Positions 44,101 to 52,934 of a stretch of DNA of 64,000 nucleotides are shown one piece after another. The first letter of the stretch is position 1. Every line of letters starts with the position of its first letter. Source of the stretch: Cohnella abietis (lineage in GTDB: Bacteria > Bacillota > Bacilli > Paenibacillales > Paenibacillaceae). A program made the position numbers and the translations under genes. The stretch lies in assembly GCF_004295585.1 (NCBI RefSeq), contig NZ_AP019400.1, forward strand, positions 4,438,001-4,502,000, in the 5' to 3' direction. The notes below the pieces were generated by a model, which ran no database searches, had not been told where the DNA came from, and saw nothing but the letters and a program-made list of their open reading frames with translations.

Positions 44101-44123
44101 CGATCATTCGTTAATTAAGTAAA

Positions 44124-44212
44124 TGGTGCCGAAGACCGGGGTCGAACCGGTACGGTAGTCACCTACCGCAGGATTTTAAGTCCTGTGCGTCTGCCGATTC
44201 CGCCACTCCGGC
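44124..44212 (-). tRNA. tRNA-Leu (TAA)
   Basis: Minus strand, 89 nt with an encoded CCA end. Acceptor GCCGGAG/CTTCGGC, anticodon loop CTTAAAA (TAA), a long class II variable arm (GCGGTAGGTGACTACCGT) and T-arm CCGG-TTCGACC-CCGG. It differs from the copy at 45547 at only a few acceptor and D-arm bases. Confidence 0.95.
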
Positions 44213-44274
44213 AAGCAAATCAATAGTACATTTTTTTTCAATATTGCAGTTCCTGTGTATCGACAACGAAAATT

Positions 44275-44303
44275 AATATACCATGTTTAGGGAGCGATTG
44301 CAA
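44275..44303 (-). promoter_or_regulatory. Promoter of the single tRNA-Leu gene
   Basis: On the minus strand TTGCAA (44298-44303), 17-bp spacer, TATATT (44275-44280), about 63 bp before the tRNA. Confidence 0.55.
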
Positions 44304-44356
44304 CCCTAAATTACTTCCTCTGCTATGATTTTTCACCCCACTTCCCACTTTCTCTG

Positions 44357-45271
44357 TTACATTATTTGGCTCAAAGCTTTAGCCTGAACATCTAACTTGC
44401 CAACAGCTTCGCCAATACCTGCAAATTCATCAACTGCTTGTTGAATTTGATGCTGACTATCGACTATTGCTCTTTGGGAGGTTTTCGTTCCCTCACTGAC
44501 TCTATTAACCTGCTTGGAAATCCCCTCAACGGTGACTTGAATCTCTTGTGCCGCTTCTTGAACGTTCTTCGCTAACTTTCGCACTTCGGTTGCTACCACA
44601 TTAAAGCCACGTCCATGCTCTCCGGCGTGTGCCGCTTCAATTGCCGCATTCAAGGCGAGCAGATTCGTTTGCGATGCGAATTCCCGTATCGTCTGCACAA
44701 TGCGGTGAACGGCTATTGTCTGCTTTTCCAAGTCGTGAAGATAGTTTAGGTTGCTCTCATTGTCATTCATAACACGACCAATTGCCGAAGCCACTTGTTG
44801 ATTGCGTGTAATACCTTTCTCTGTACGAATGAGTAAATTTTCCGCCATTTTCTGCAATTCGGTAGTTACTTGGTTTGTGGCGGTTTCCCGTGCTGTTATG
44901 TCAGTTGCTACTTTCAAGACTGCCACCACTTGTCCATCTTCACCGAGAATAGGCATATACGTGGCTTCAAGCAACAGAATAACACCTTCCTTTGACACTC
45001 GTGTGATTTTATCTTGAAATTTATTACCGCTTCTCAAGTTATCCCAAAGCGTCTCATAATCCGGACTTCTGACGAAATCTGGTGTACAAAATTTTCGATG
45101 ATGTATTCCCGTCAGTTCTGACACCTGATAGCCCATCGCACGAGCGAAGTTCTCGTTTGCCCAAAGAACATCACCATGCATATTAAATTCAATCATAGCA
45201 AGTGATTGCTCTAATGCGGCAAGTACAGCCTTTTCATTCAGCACTTGCGTGGTAGCTATTTCCAATAACAT
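44357..45271 (-). CDS. Soluble PAS-containing methyl-accepting chemotaxis-type receptor
   Basis: 304 residues with no membrane helix. A PAS domain occupies residues 20-125 (IEFNMHGDVLWANENFARAM, LKVATDITARE at its end). A helical signalling domain follows with the conserved hairpin tip EFASQTNLLALNAAIEAAHA and GRGFNVVATEVRKLA. It is shorter than a standard receptor and ends soon after the hairpin. It probably senses a cytosolic or redox cue and signals to CheA or a similar kinase. RBS GAAGGAAG. No che genes are in the window. Confidence 0.85.
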   Translation of the reverse strand: MLLEIATTQVLNEKAVLAALEQSLAMIEFNMHGDVLWANENFARAMGYQVSELTGIHHRKFCTPDFVRSPDYETLWDNLRSGNKFQDKITRVSKEGVILLLEATYMPILGEDGQVVAVLKVATDITARETATNQVTTELQKMAENLLIRTEKGITRNQQVASAIGRVMNDNESNLNYLHDLEKQTIAVHRIVQTIREFASQTNLLALNAAIEAAHAGEHGRGFNVVATEVRKLAKNVQEAAQEIQVTVEGISKQVNRVSEGTKTSQRAIVDSQHQIQQAVDEFAGIGEAVGKLDVQAKALSQIM

Positions 45272-45460
45272 ATGCAGCTTCCTTCACTTGAAAATTTTTG
45301 GCGCAAAAGTATCATTTTCATGGAATCCATAGGTGTTATCTGCTACCAATTAGTTATTCTACAATAATTCTACATCAAATTGATACAATAATTTTTCGGC
45401 ATCCAATAAAACAAAACACCCAACTTGGGGTGAAATGAGAAAATATCGAAGTTGCGAATG

Positions 45461-45500
45461 AAAAAAAGCCCTAATGTGATAAATTACCACACAGGACTTC
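45461..45500 (-). terminator. Terminator of the tRNA array
   Basis: On the minus strand AAGTCCTGTGTGG and CACATTAGGGCTT form an imperfect stem followed by seven T residues, about 46 bp after the last tRNA. The stretch 45272-45460 before it holds nothing I can support. Confidence 0.6.
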
Positions 45501-45546
45501 TTATGTATTATGGGTTGATACTAACACTACAATAAGTAAACGTTAG

Positions 45547-45635
45547 TGGTGCCGAGGACCGGGGTCGAACCGGTACGGTAGTCACCTACCGCAGGATTTT
45601 AAGTCCTGTGCGTCTGCCAATTCCGCCACCCCGGC
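45547..45635 (-). tRNA. tRNA-Leu (TAA), second copy
   Basis: Minus strand, 89 nt with encoded CCA. Acceptor GCCGGGG/CCTCGGC, anticodon loop CTTAAAA (TAA), same variable and T arms as the copy at 44124. It is the last gene of a three-tRNA unit. Confidence 0.95.
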
Positions 45636-45707
45636 ATAAGGAACATTGTTGTTTAGACATGTCCAAAGGGTGCGTATGTACTACGAATAATTCCAGGTAA
45701 ATCTTAA

Positions 45708-45784
45708 TGGTGGGCCTTGAGGGACTCGAACCCCCGACCAATCGGTTATGAGCCGACCGCTCTAACCAACTGAGCTAAAGGCCC
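45708..45784 (-). tRNA. tRNA with CAT anticodon (elongator Met or Ile2)
   Basis: Minus strand, 77 nt with encoded CCA. Acceptor GGGCCTT/AAGGCCC, D-arm GCTCAGTTGGTTAGAGC, anticodon loop CTCATAA (CAT), T-arm GGGGG-TTCGAGT-CCCTC. It lacks the initiator hallmarks. Whether the C34 is changed to lysidine (Ile2) or left (Met) cannot be told by eye. Confidence 0.9.
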
Positions 45785-45807
45785 CCGTCTCGGTCCAGAG
45801 AAAAGGT

Positions 45808-45884
<77 letters not shown>

Positions 45885-45922
45885 ACATTTTGCTTACGTC
45901 GCTCTTATTGGCGACAAGTAAT

Positions 45923-45952
45923 AATATACAACATTACATACCCCATCGTCAA
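45923..45952 (-). promoter_or_regulatory. Promoter of the tRNA array
   Basis: On the minus strand TTGACG (45947-45952), 18-bp spacer, TATATT (45923-45928), followed by ATTACTTGTCGCC, the same 13 bases that follow the tRNA-Val promoter at 17270. Confidence 0.8.
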
Positions 45953-45960
45953 GAACTTTT

Positions 45961-46128
45961 TTAACTTTCTTTTTTTTCTGTGTTTGTTTCCTCAACTTGT
46001 CCCTTCGCCATTTCCGCCAGCTTCTGTATCATAATGTGCTGCGGCATGTGCATCAGATGCTCTAAGGGTACCTTCATATATTCCGCAAGCTTTACAGCCG
46101 TGTCGGCTGATAGTGGCATTCTCCTCAT
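45961..46128 (-). CDS. yycC: YycC-family small protein
   Basis: 55 residues: MRRMPLSADTAVKLAEYMKV then PLEHLMHMPQHIMIQKLAEM and a charged tail. The block ETAVKLA..L.VPLEHLMH.PQHI is the YycC-like family motif of Bacillus and relatives. It looks like a small helical DNA- or protein-binding unit; function unknown. The ATG at 46126-46128 follows GGAGG at seven bases. Confidence 0.8.
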   Translation of the reverse strand: MRRMPLSADTAVKLAEYMKVPLEHLMHMPQHIMIQKLAEMAKGQVEETNTEKKES

Positions 46129-46204
46129 TGTAGTGCCTCCTTCATCCTCTATTTCCTAGGACTCAGCTTAGCACAGGATCGCCCTTGTTGCCAGCATAAA
46201 CCGC

Positions 46205-46369
46205 CTAAGGTAAATAGCGCACCCCATACTTCCCTCTCCGTGAACGGAACACCTCGATCTCCTGAGGGACATCTACACCAAACACCCAGCTGTCGTGCTC
46301 CATTCTCTGAACAAGGCATCCCGCTTGAAACTTGCTGTCGTAAAGCCTCGACCAATAAATCCATTTCAT
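46205..46369 (-). CDS. Hypothetical small protein, 54 aa
   Basis: MKWIYWSRLYDSKFQAGCLV then QRMEHDSWVFGVDVPQEIEV and a basic tail. The ATG at 46367-46369 is preceded by GGAGGGAAC, a strong RBS, which is the main support. Rich in aromatic residues. Family not recognised. Confidence 0.5.
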   Translation of the reverse strand: MKWIYWSRLYDSKFQAGCLVQRMEHDSWVFGVDVPQEIEVFRSRRGKYGVRYLP

Positions 46370-46440
46370 CTCGTTCCCTCCGCTAGAATAAATTTTTATA
46401 TTGTCTATAGCATGCGCGGACTTTACCATTTTGAATCGTC

Positions 46441-46483
46441 AAAAAAACTGAAGCGACCCTCCATTGTGGTGGATCGCTTCAGC
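46441..46483 (-). terminator. Terminator of the MacB-type ABC operon
   Basis: On the minus strand CTGAAGCGATCCACC and GGAGGGTCGCTTCAG form a stem with a small mismatch and are followed by TTTTTTT, 16 bp after the operon's last stop. Confidence 0.88.
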
Positions 46484-46498
46484 TTTATATGATTGGTC

Positions 46499-48064
46499 TT
46501 ATTCAGACGTGCTAGAAACAGCCTCTCCTGCTGCCTCCATTAAACGTTGCTTCTCTATTGACATGCCACCGTCGCCATAGACGTCATCGAAAATGCCGTC
46601 AATCTGCCCCTTCGGGTTCGCTTTAATTTTTTGCAGCAGATCGTTTCCTTTTGATTCCCATTGCGCTAGAGCTTCCTTAACTGATTTTTTCCCCTGAATA
46701 ACATCTGAATAAGCTCTCGATGCTAGATCGGTCACCAATCTCAAATTCGGTTTTTCAAGATATAATGCTTGCTCTTTAGCAGAAGATTGTGGGAATGGTG
46801 CAGGCTTCATCTTTGTAAAAGCAGCTATATTGTATGTCATTCCTTCGCGTGGCTTAACAAAATCCTGACGAGTAGACATTTCATACGTGCTTCTGGATTT
46901 CAGCTTAGCCCATTCCTTACCATTCATGAATTTCACGAATTCCCATGCATCATCAGAATTAGCTGCATTCGCATTAATGCCAGATAAGCTGTTCAGATAA
47001 ATACTTCCTCCGACTTTTTCATTACCCGGGTGGAATGGCATAGTAACAACATCCCAATCCAGCTTTTCAACTTTCAGCTTTTCGCTATTATCATTCATCT
47101 GCTGAATTTGGTTGATCAAACCATAATCGCCAACCGTCATTGCTACTCTACCGTTTAAGAACAATTGACCTTGGAAAGGGTTATACCTGTAGTTTTCACC
47201 CTGTGGTTGATCATACTGCATGTCATCCTGATGTGGTGTGACATGATCTTTATAAAGGTCTGTTACGGTTTTCCAAAGATTTTCCCATTGTGGCGTATTT
47301 ACGGTCATCGTTTCGCCTTTGTCGTCGAACATTTTTAATTGCAACGGCGCGGCGAAATTTTGTACGTCCCAGAAGTTTTCACTGGATCCCCATTGGTTAA
47401 AAGAAAATCCAAACACAGCTTCTTTACCCTTGCCGGATTTCATTCGTTTAGCTAAGTTAAACACATCATCCCAGCTCATATTATCCTTAGGGGGCTCGAC
47501 GCCTGCTTTGGTAAATAGCTTTTTATTATAATATAAGGCAGATGGACTAAAGGTTGGCGTTAAAGCATATAAAAATCCGTTACCCTCGTCTTTAATCCCT
47601 TCAACAACAGCAGGTACAAATTCATTTATATCCATCTTTTCATTTTTAAGCAATGGATCCAGCTGCTTCAATAGGTTATTAGAAACCAATTGACTCAGCA
47701 TGCTCATATCAAAAATCATGACGTCTACGGGATTGGATCCAGTCATAATAGCTTTGACTTTTTCAAGCGGATTAGGCTGCTCTTGCTGCTTAGACTGATC
47801 GTCAAACTGCATTTCTGAGTAATCGATCGCCGGTACTACCTCGATATCAATTTTATCATGAGTCAGTTCAAACATATCAGTAAATTGCTGACGGAAATAT
47901 TGCTCATCCTGCTTGCTTCCGTACATCGTTCCAATACGTAGTGTATGTCTTGTATCGGAGTTTCCTCCTTTACTTGTGTTACATGCCGCTAGTGTTGGAA
48001 CTAATAAAGATAGTGTTAGACCTGTCATGACCCATTTGTGGATACGTTTGTTTGGCTTGCTCAT
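46499..48064 (-). CDS. Sugar-type extracellular solute-binding lipoprotein, in a MacB-type operon
   Basis: 521 residues with a lipoprotein signal (MSKPNKRIHKWVMTGLTLSL then LVPTLAAC, Cys28). The fold is that of family 1 (carbohydrate) binding proteins: HTLRIGTMYGSKQDEQYFRQ, GSNPVDVMIFDMSML, ALTPTFSPSALYYNKKLFTK, and NGRVAMTVGDYG. Its ATG overlaps the stop of the ATPase gene by four bases (ATGA), so it belongs to the operon even though MacB/LolCDE-type systems have no binding protein. No sugar permeases are near. It may capture a ligand for the FtsX-type permease or act as a sensor. Confidence 0.85.
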   Translation of the reverse strand: MSKPNKRIHKWVMTGLTLSLLVPTLAACNTSKGGNSDTRHTLRIGTMYGSKQDEQYFRQQFTDMFELTHDKIDIEVVPAIDYSEMQFDDQSKQQEQPNPLEKVKAIMTGSNPVDVMIFDMSMLSQLVSNNLLKQLDPLLKNEKMDINEFVPAVVEGIKDEGNGFLYALTPTFSPSALYYNKKLFTKAGVEPPKDNMSWDDVFNLAKRMKSGKGKEAVFGFSFNQWGSSENFWDVQNFAAPLQLKMFDDKGETMTVNTPQWENLWKTVTDLYKDHVTPHQDDMQYDQPQGENYRYNPFQGQLFLNGRVAMTVGDYGLINQIQQMNDNSEKLKVEKLDWDVVTMPFHPGNEKVGGSIYLNSLSGINANAANSDDAWEFVKFMNGKEWAKLKSRSTYEMSTRQDFVKPREGMTYNIAAFTKMKPAPFPQSSAKEQALYLEKPNLRLVTDLASRAYSDVIQGKKSVKEALAQWESKGNDLLQKIKANPKGQIDGIFDDVYGDGGMSIEKQRLMEAAGEAVSSTSE

Positions 48065-48951
48065 GCGGACTGATCCCCCTCTAATGATTTCGGTTTTGTA
48101 ATAACAATTTTGTCTCCATCAAACTCCATGCTTGCCTTGTCACCAATTGCTAATGCCTGCAAGTATTCTTTAGGAATCTGCAAGCGCCCTACCCGGTCTA
48201 CGACGATATAAGCTTCGTGTATTTCCTCAGCGTTTTGACCCTCTGATAAAGGTAAGGATAGATCAAGATTCGGATTTCTTTTAATAAATTCAGTACTAGT
48301 TAAGCCATCACGTATGGCGACAACCCGGTCTACTTTTCCTGCAAGTGACAAGTCATGAGTAACAATAACGATTGTTAGCCCTAATTCCCGATTAAATCGG
48401 CGGAAAATATCCATGATAACATCCGATGTACGAGAATCAACTGAGCCTGTCGGCTCATCAGCTAGCAGAAGCTGTGGTTTGTTTGCAAGCGAGATTGCAA
48501 TGGCTACCCGCTGTTGCTCGCCTCCTGACAGCTGCTGAAGCTTGTTGTGCATCCGATCCTTAAGACCAACCCACTCTAGCAATTGCTTAGCATATACGCG
48601 GTCCAGCTTGCCCGAGAACATCATGGGCATCTCAACATTCTCCAGCGCAGTTAAGAACGGTAGCAGATTGCGGGCATTATTCTGCCAGATAAATCCAACC
48701 GTATCGCGCTTGTACTTCACCAAATCCTCATCATTAACCTTGAGAAGATTCCAAGGTCCGACTTGCACCTGACCAGCGGAAGGGCGATCAAGCCCTCCCA
48801 GTATGTTCAGGAGCGTGGATTTCCCGCTTCCGCTGTTACCGATAATGGCCATCATCTCTCCGGGTTTAACGGACAAATTCAGTCCTTGAAGAGCTACAAC
48901 CTCCAAGTCATCGGCTTTGTAAATTTTGACTAGACCTTCACAATGAATCAT
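48061..48951 (-). CDS. LolD/MacB-type ATPase with C-terminal AbrB-like domain
   Basis: 296 residues. Walker A GNSGSGKST (38-46), signature LSGGE (141-145), Walker B LLLADEP (161-167) and an H-loop VTHD. After the cassette, a linker (225-247) leads to residues 248-287, IVVDRVGRLQIPKEYLQALA then IGDKASMEFDGDKIVITKP, which match the SpoVT/AbrB swapped-hairpin motif (VDxLGRxxIPxELRxxLGI). AbrB-like domains dimerise and bind DNA, so the ATPase could dimerise through it, or even regulate genes. It is separated from the FtsX permease by four bases. Confidence 0.85.
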   Translation of the reverse strand: MIHCEGLVKIYKADDLEVVALQGLNLSVKPGEMMAIIGNSGSGKSTLLNILGGLDRPSAGQVQVGPWNLLKVNDEDLVKYKRDTVGFIWQNNARNLLPFLTALENVEMPMMFSGKLDRVYAKQLLEWVGLKDRMHNKLQQLSGGEQQRVAIAISLANKPQLLLADEPTGSVDSRTSDVIMDIFRRFNRELGLTIVIVTHDLSLAGKVDRVVAIRDGLTSTEFIKRNPNLDLSLPLSEGQNAEEIHEAYIVVDRVGRLQIPKEYLQALAIGDKASMEFDGDKIVITKPKSLEGDQSA

Positions 48952-48955
48952 GGAC

Positions 48956-51844
48956 TTATCGCTCCTCTCCGAGCTTCACAGCCTGATGAACCTTAAGTCG
49001 CCTAATATGTGTAACAAGGAGAGCAATACCAATACACATCATGACGGCAACAACGATATACAGCTTCATTGTATCTGCTGCATCGAATACAACACGGAAC
49101 GGCGGAACCTGGTTCGCAGAATTATCTGTCGTCTGCAGGAAAGGAAGGAATAGAATACTAGTTAGCTTTCCAATTCCAATCCCAAGACCAATGGATAATC
49201 CAGCGGTAAAGACTTGCTCTAATAACAGCATGCCGGTCAATTGCTTACGCGAAAGTCCCATCGCTCGCAATATCCCGATTTGTACAACTCTCCTTGAAAG
49301 GTTAAAGAACCAGAAAAGGATATAACCCGCTAAGGTAACAATGATTGTAACCATGAAGCCTAAGCTCAGAATGCCGAACACGCCGCCTCTAGCAGGATGC
49401 TTGCTTTGTGTAACGAGCTCACTTCTCATGCTGTCGATAGATGCAATTTCAATTCCTTTATCTTGAAGCACCGGAATGATATCCGGAGTCTTCGCCCCTG
49501 GCTCCATCTTCAGCCACACATCATAAGGCATGATAGGAACTTGATCATAAATATAATCAAGGTTAGCAATCAGGAAAGGAGACTGATCGGGATACTGACC
49601 AGGCCAATAAGGGATAATATCGAGAATAATAAACTCAATTAATTGCTCCTGTATAACCGTAGATACCGTATCTCCACGCTTCAGATCAAATTTCTTTGCT
49701 ACATTGGAGGATATAAGTGCCCCCTCTGAAACCTTGCCCATCCATTCCAAATATTTATAAGGACTCGTTGGGTACATATCCTTACGTAACCAACCTACAC
49801 GAGCAAAATCGACGTTATCTATTCCTACTATTGTCGCTTGACCAGCGGTTTTACCTGAAATGGTGAGACTGCTTTTGGTTTGAAGCACTCGAGCCGCGTG
49901 CTCTACTCCAGGCAAAGTACGGAAAATCTCAAAAGGGGGCTCACTATAATTGATCTTAGTCGGTGTAGGACGCGATCCTTGCCCGCCACCTCCACCAGAT
50001 CCACCGCCTGAACCACCATTACCGCCACCAGAACCACCACCCGAGCCGCCATTACCTGGTGATTTAGTCGGATTCTTATACTCCCCTTGCCCAATCCATA
50101 CCGTTTTCACAATTACATCTGAACCATATTTGTACATCGTTCGCTCTTCAGAGTTTAATCCGATTGTACGAGCAGCAGAAGAATTATATACCCCTAGCCC
50201 TAACGTCAGAATAAGTAAAATCATGAGCGGGTAGTACGATTTAGAAGAACGTGAAAGCTGAGTAAGCGTCAAATAAAAGGAAACCGGCAAAATTTTCTTC
50301 CACATTAAGTTAAACAGCTTAAGCAGAAGTGGAAATAATCTTAAGAACACGAGTCCTGCTGCAAAAATACTGATTGCCGGTACAAAAAATAGAAACGGCT
50401 GTACATTTAACTGGTCGGTAGTTGCTCCTGTTGTGAATGACACCATCTGCCGTTCATTAAATAAATACCAACCGTAGCCTGCTACTCCTAACATGACTAC
50501 ATCTAAATACCATCTTTGCCAGAACGGCTTGCGATCTCCGCGTGCCAATTGACGTTTGTAATCCACGATAGAAGTACGTGTAAATACCAACGCCGGAATA
50601 ACGGCAGCACCTATTGCAACGATTACAGCTGCAGCACCTGCATAGATGCTATCGGTAGAGAACCCTACCGGAATAGACTCACGGTCCACAAACTGTAGGA
50701 ACCCGCTAGCCGAGCCGATACTCTTAGCCATGAACCATCCTATGAAAGGTCCAACCAATAGCGCAATGATGCCAAGCAATGAGCCTTCCAGCAAGAACAA
50801 CATAAATACTTGTCTTGTACTCGCACCACGACTCCGTAATACCGCGATATCGGAGCGTTGCTTCTCTAGCGCCTGCTGAGAGTTCATCGTAATGAAGTAG
50901 AACACCATTGCGATCATAGGCGCTGCAAGCGTAAATAAAAGCGTCTGAAGCTGGATGCTTTGACGGCGGAAATCATTTAACATATCTGCAAATGATAGCT
51001 CCAAATGCGTGTCCTTAAGCTTCTTGTATACTTCAATATCGACACGGTTTAATTGGCTTGTGAGCGGAGAAAGCTGACTCGTCTTGATTTCGCGAAGATC
51101 GTAAGCTGAATACCAGCTAGCAGTTTGCATAGGGATTTTCAGCTTGCCAGTCAAATCCTCCACGAACGCAGAATCAGCGATATACATGTTACTCATTAGC
51201 CCTTCGAAGCCTTGATACCAATAAGGGCTATTTTCGTCGGTCGCTTTGAAAGAACCTACGATTTGTACTCTGAGAGTGAGATTAAGTCCTCCAGATATCG
51301 GATAGAGTAGTACATCTCCTACGTGCAAGTCATTACGGAATAGCGCTTCTTCCAGCATGACTGCTTGAAGTGTACCATCGGCCTCGGCGTGATCGGCAAA
51401 CCACTTACCGCCAGCCATCTCTATTTGATCTTTCAGTCCGCTAAAGGCTGCAATCGTCAGCTTACGCGTCCGGCTTGCATCTACCTTCTGCGGATCCTCA
51501 GGAGACACCTCTGCGCTGCGCAATGACAAGCTGCGTTGGCTTGCTTCTAAAGGAAAGCCGATATTGCTATTTACATCTTCAAGGATATACTTATCGACTT
51601 TAGTAAAGCCGTCCATATCTGTCTTACCATCAGTAGACTGATATCGGATTAGCATAGATCCTGCTGGTAGCCCTTCGCTATTTTCCTTAAGCGATTGGGA
51701 AACAACACGTTTGAGGGCACCGTCGGCGTACATGGGGATACTCGTTGTAAAAGCGACTGCAACGAATAATCCTGCGAGTGTGCTAAGTGTCAGCCACCGC
51801 GTATTCCACATTTTGCGAAAGAGAAACCGAATAAGTGCATTCAT
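48956..51844 (-). CDS. FtsX/MacB-type ABC permease, 962 aa, with Gly-rich linker
   Basis: One N-terminal helix (about 18-38), a large extracellular domain to about 300, three helices (about 310-430), further helices to about 560, a second extracellular domain, and a final three-helix FtsX block (about 840-950, with VVQIGILRAMGLSRKQLTGM). It is thus a fused double FtsX unit. Residues about 594-622 are almost only Gly, Ser and Asn (GGSGGGSGGG repeats), a flexible spacer outside the membrane. It should work as a mechanotransmission-type transporter with the two ATPases and the adaptor. Its ATG comes three bases after the adaptor gene. Confidence 0.85.
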   Translation of the reverse strand: MNALIRFLFRKMWNTRWLTLSTLAGLFVAVAFTTSIPMYADGALKRVVSQSLKENSEGLPAGSMLIRYQSTDGKTDMDGFTKVDKYILEDVNSNIGFPLEASQRSLSLRSAEVSPEDPQKVDASRTRKLTIAAFSGLKDQIEMAGGKWFADHAEADGTLQAVMLEEALFRNDLHVGDVLLYPISGGLNLTLRVQIVGSFKATDENSPYWYQGFEGLMSNMYIADSAFVEDLTGKLKIPMQTASWYSAYDLREIKTSQLSPLTSQLNRVDIEVYKKLKDTHLELSFADMLNDFRRQSIQLQTLLFTLAAPMIAMVFYFITMNSQQALEKQRSDIAVLRSRGASTRQVFMLFLLEGSLLGIIALLVGPFIGWFMAKSIGSASGFLQFVDRESIPVGFSTDSIYAGAAAVIVAIGAAVIPALVFTRTSIVDYKRQLARGDRKPFWQRWYLDVVMLGVAGYGWYLFNERQMVSFTTGATTDQLNVQPFLFFVPAISIFAAGLVFLRLFPLLLKLFNLMWKKILPVSFYLTLTQLSRSSKSYYPLMILLILTLGLGVYNSSAARTIGLNSEERTMYKYGSDVIVKTVWIGQGEYKNPTKSPGNGGSGGGSGGGNGGSGGGSGGGGGQGSRPTPTKINYSEPPFEIFRTLPGVEHAARVLQTKSSLTISGKTAGQATIVGIDNVDFARVGWLRKDMYPTSPYKYLEWMGKVSEGALISSNVAKKFDLKRGDTVSTVIQEQLIEFIILDIIPYWPGQYPDQSPFLIANLDYIYDQVPIMPYDVWLKMEPGAKTPDIIPVLQDKGIEIASIDSMRSELVTQSKHPARGGVFGILSLGFMVTIIVTLAGYILFWFFNLSRRVVQIGILRAMGLSRKQLTGMLLLEQVFTAGLSIGLGIGIGKLTSILFLPFLQTTDNSANQVPPFRVVFDAADTMKLYIVVAVMMCIGIALLVTHIRRLKVHQAVKLGEER

Positions 51845-51847
51845 CGT

Positions 51848-52924
51848 TTAGCGTCCTACGACTTTCTGTCCCGTTGTCAAACCATTCAAAATTTCCGCAT
51901 CCGTTGATGTCTGTTGTCCGACCTCTACATCCACTTCTCTCTTACTGCCATCGGCTTCAGCGACCTGAACATAAGTTCTAGCACCAACAGTTCTTAAAGC
52001 TGCAAGTGGAATAACAATTGCGTTTTCCTTACGATTAACGATAACAGTAGCAGATAACCTAGTTCCCCTAGTTACCGTCTTTGGCAAAGCGCCTACATCG
52101 ATTAGCATATATTTGCTTGGACTTTCGACGGAACCACCAGGTCCATTACCCCCATTTCCACCGTTGCCGCCATTACCACCATTTTCATTTTCAGTGGAAG
52201 GTAGTGGAAGCTGCTTAATCTTGCCTTTTAACTGGCCCGCATTGTTGATATCTACCCGGACCTCCATCCCCACAGTGACCTTCTCTAAGTCATCCTTTGA
52301 GAAGCTTGCAGTTACAACCAATTGACTAGGATCCGCTATAACACAGATAGTATCATACGCTTTAATCGCAGCGCCTTCTTGCACAGCTACGGCTACAACC
52401 GTACCACTGTATGGTGCTGTAAGTACGGCTTTATTGATATCTTCCTGCATATCAACAAGCGCCTGCTTCGCTTCCTCGAAAGCGAGCATTTTCTGTTCAA
52501 ACTCTGTCGCTTCCATCTCATCTTTCTTACGCAACGTATCCTTCATCGTTAACTCGGTTTGCTTAAAAGCCAAAGTTTGATTGCGAAGTGTTTTCTTCAT
52601 GTCATCGACATCAAGCTCGGCAATAGCCTGGCCAGCTTTAACTGTTTCTCCAGATTGTATGTATAATTTCTTGAGTCTCTTGCCTTCTAATGTAAAATAT
52701 AAAGTTTTCTCTTGCGTAGACATGACCTTGCCTGACCCTTGTACTGTCGTTTCCAATGTCTTGGTTTCGACGTCGTATTTAGGCCTCTCAGAAATCTTCG
52801 GCAGCTCAATAGCTGACAAATCTTCCTCTTCCGGTTCGCTCGGGAGCAAGCTACATCCAGTTATGGCAACAGATAAAGCCAATACTGCAATAACCCCCGC
52901 ACTCTTCCGGCTTCTTCGCCTCAT
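51848..52924 (-). CDS. HlyD/RND-type membrane fusion lipoprotein (adaptor)
   Basis: About 358 residues. From the ATG at 52922-52924 it reads MRRRSRKSAGVIAVLALSVA then ITGC, a lipoprotein signal; earlier in-frame ATGs (52972, 52954) overlap the ATPase gene. The chain has a barrel-sandwich hybrid (VQGSGKVMSTQEKTLYFTLE, QSGETVKAGQAIAELD), a helical hairpin, and SGTVVAVAVQEGAAI, then a beta-barrel (VTASFSKDDLEKVTVGMEVR). A Gly/Asn-rich stretch (NGGNGGNGG, near 250-264) lies inside. It links the permease to the outside, like MacA or YknX. Confidence 0.83.
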   Translation of the reverse strand: MRRRSRKSAGVIAVLALSVAITGCSLLPSEPEEEDLSAIELPKISERPKYDVETKTLETTVQGSGKVMSTQEKTLYFTLEGKRLKKLYIQSGETVKAGQAIAELDVDDMKKTLRNQTLAFKQTELTMKDTLRKKDEMEATEFEQKMLAFEEAKQALVDMQEDINKAVLTAPYSGTVVAVAVQEGAAIKAYDTICVIADPSQLVVTASFSKDDLEKVTVGMEVRVDINNAGQLKGKIKQLPLPSTENENGGNGGNGGNGGNGPGGSVESPSKYMLIDVGALPKTVTRGTRLSATVIVNRKENAIVIPLAALRTVGARTYVQVAEADGSKREVDVEVGQQTSTDAEILNGLTTGQKVVGR

Positions 52925-52934
52925 ACTCGTCTGA

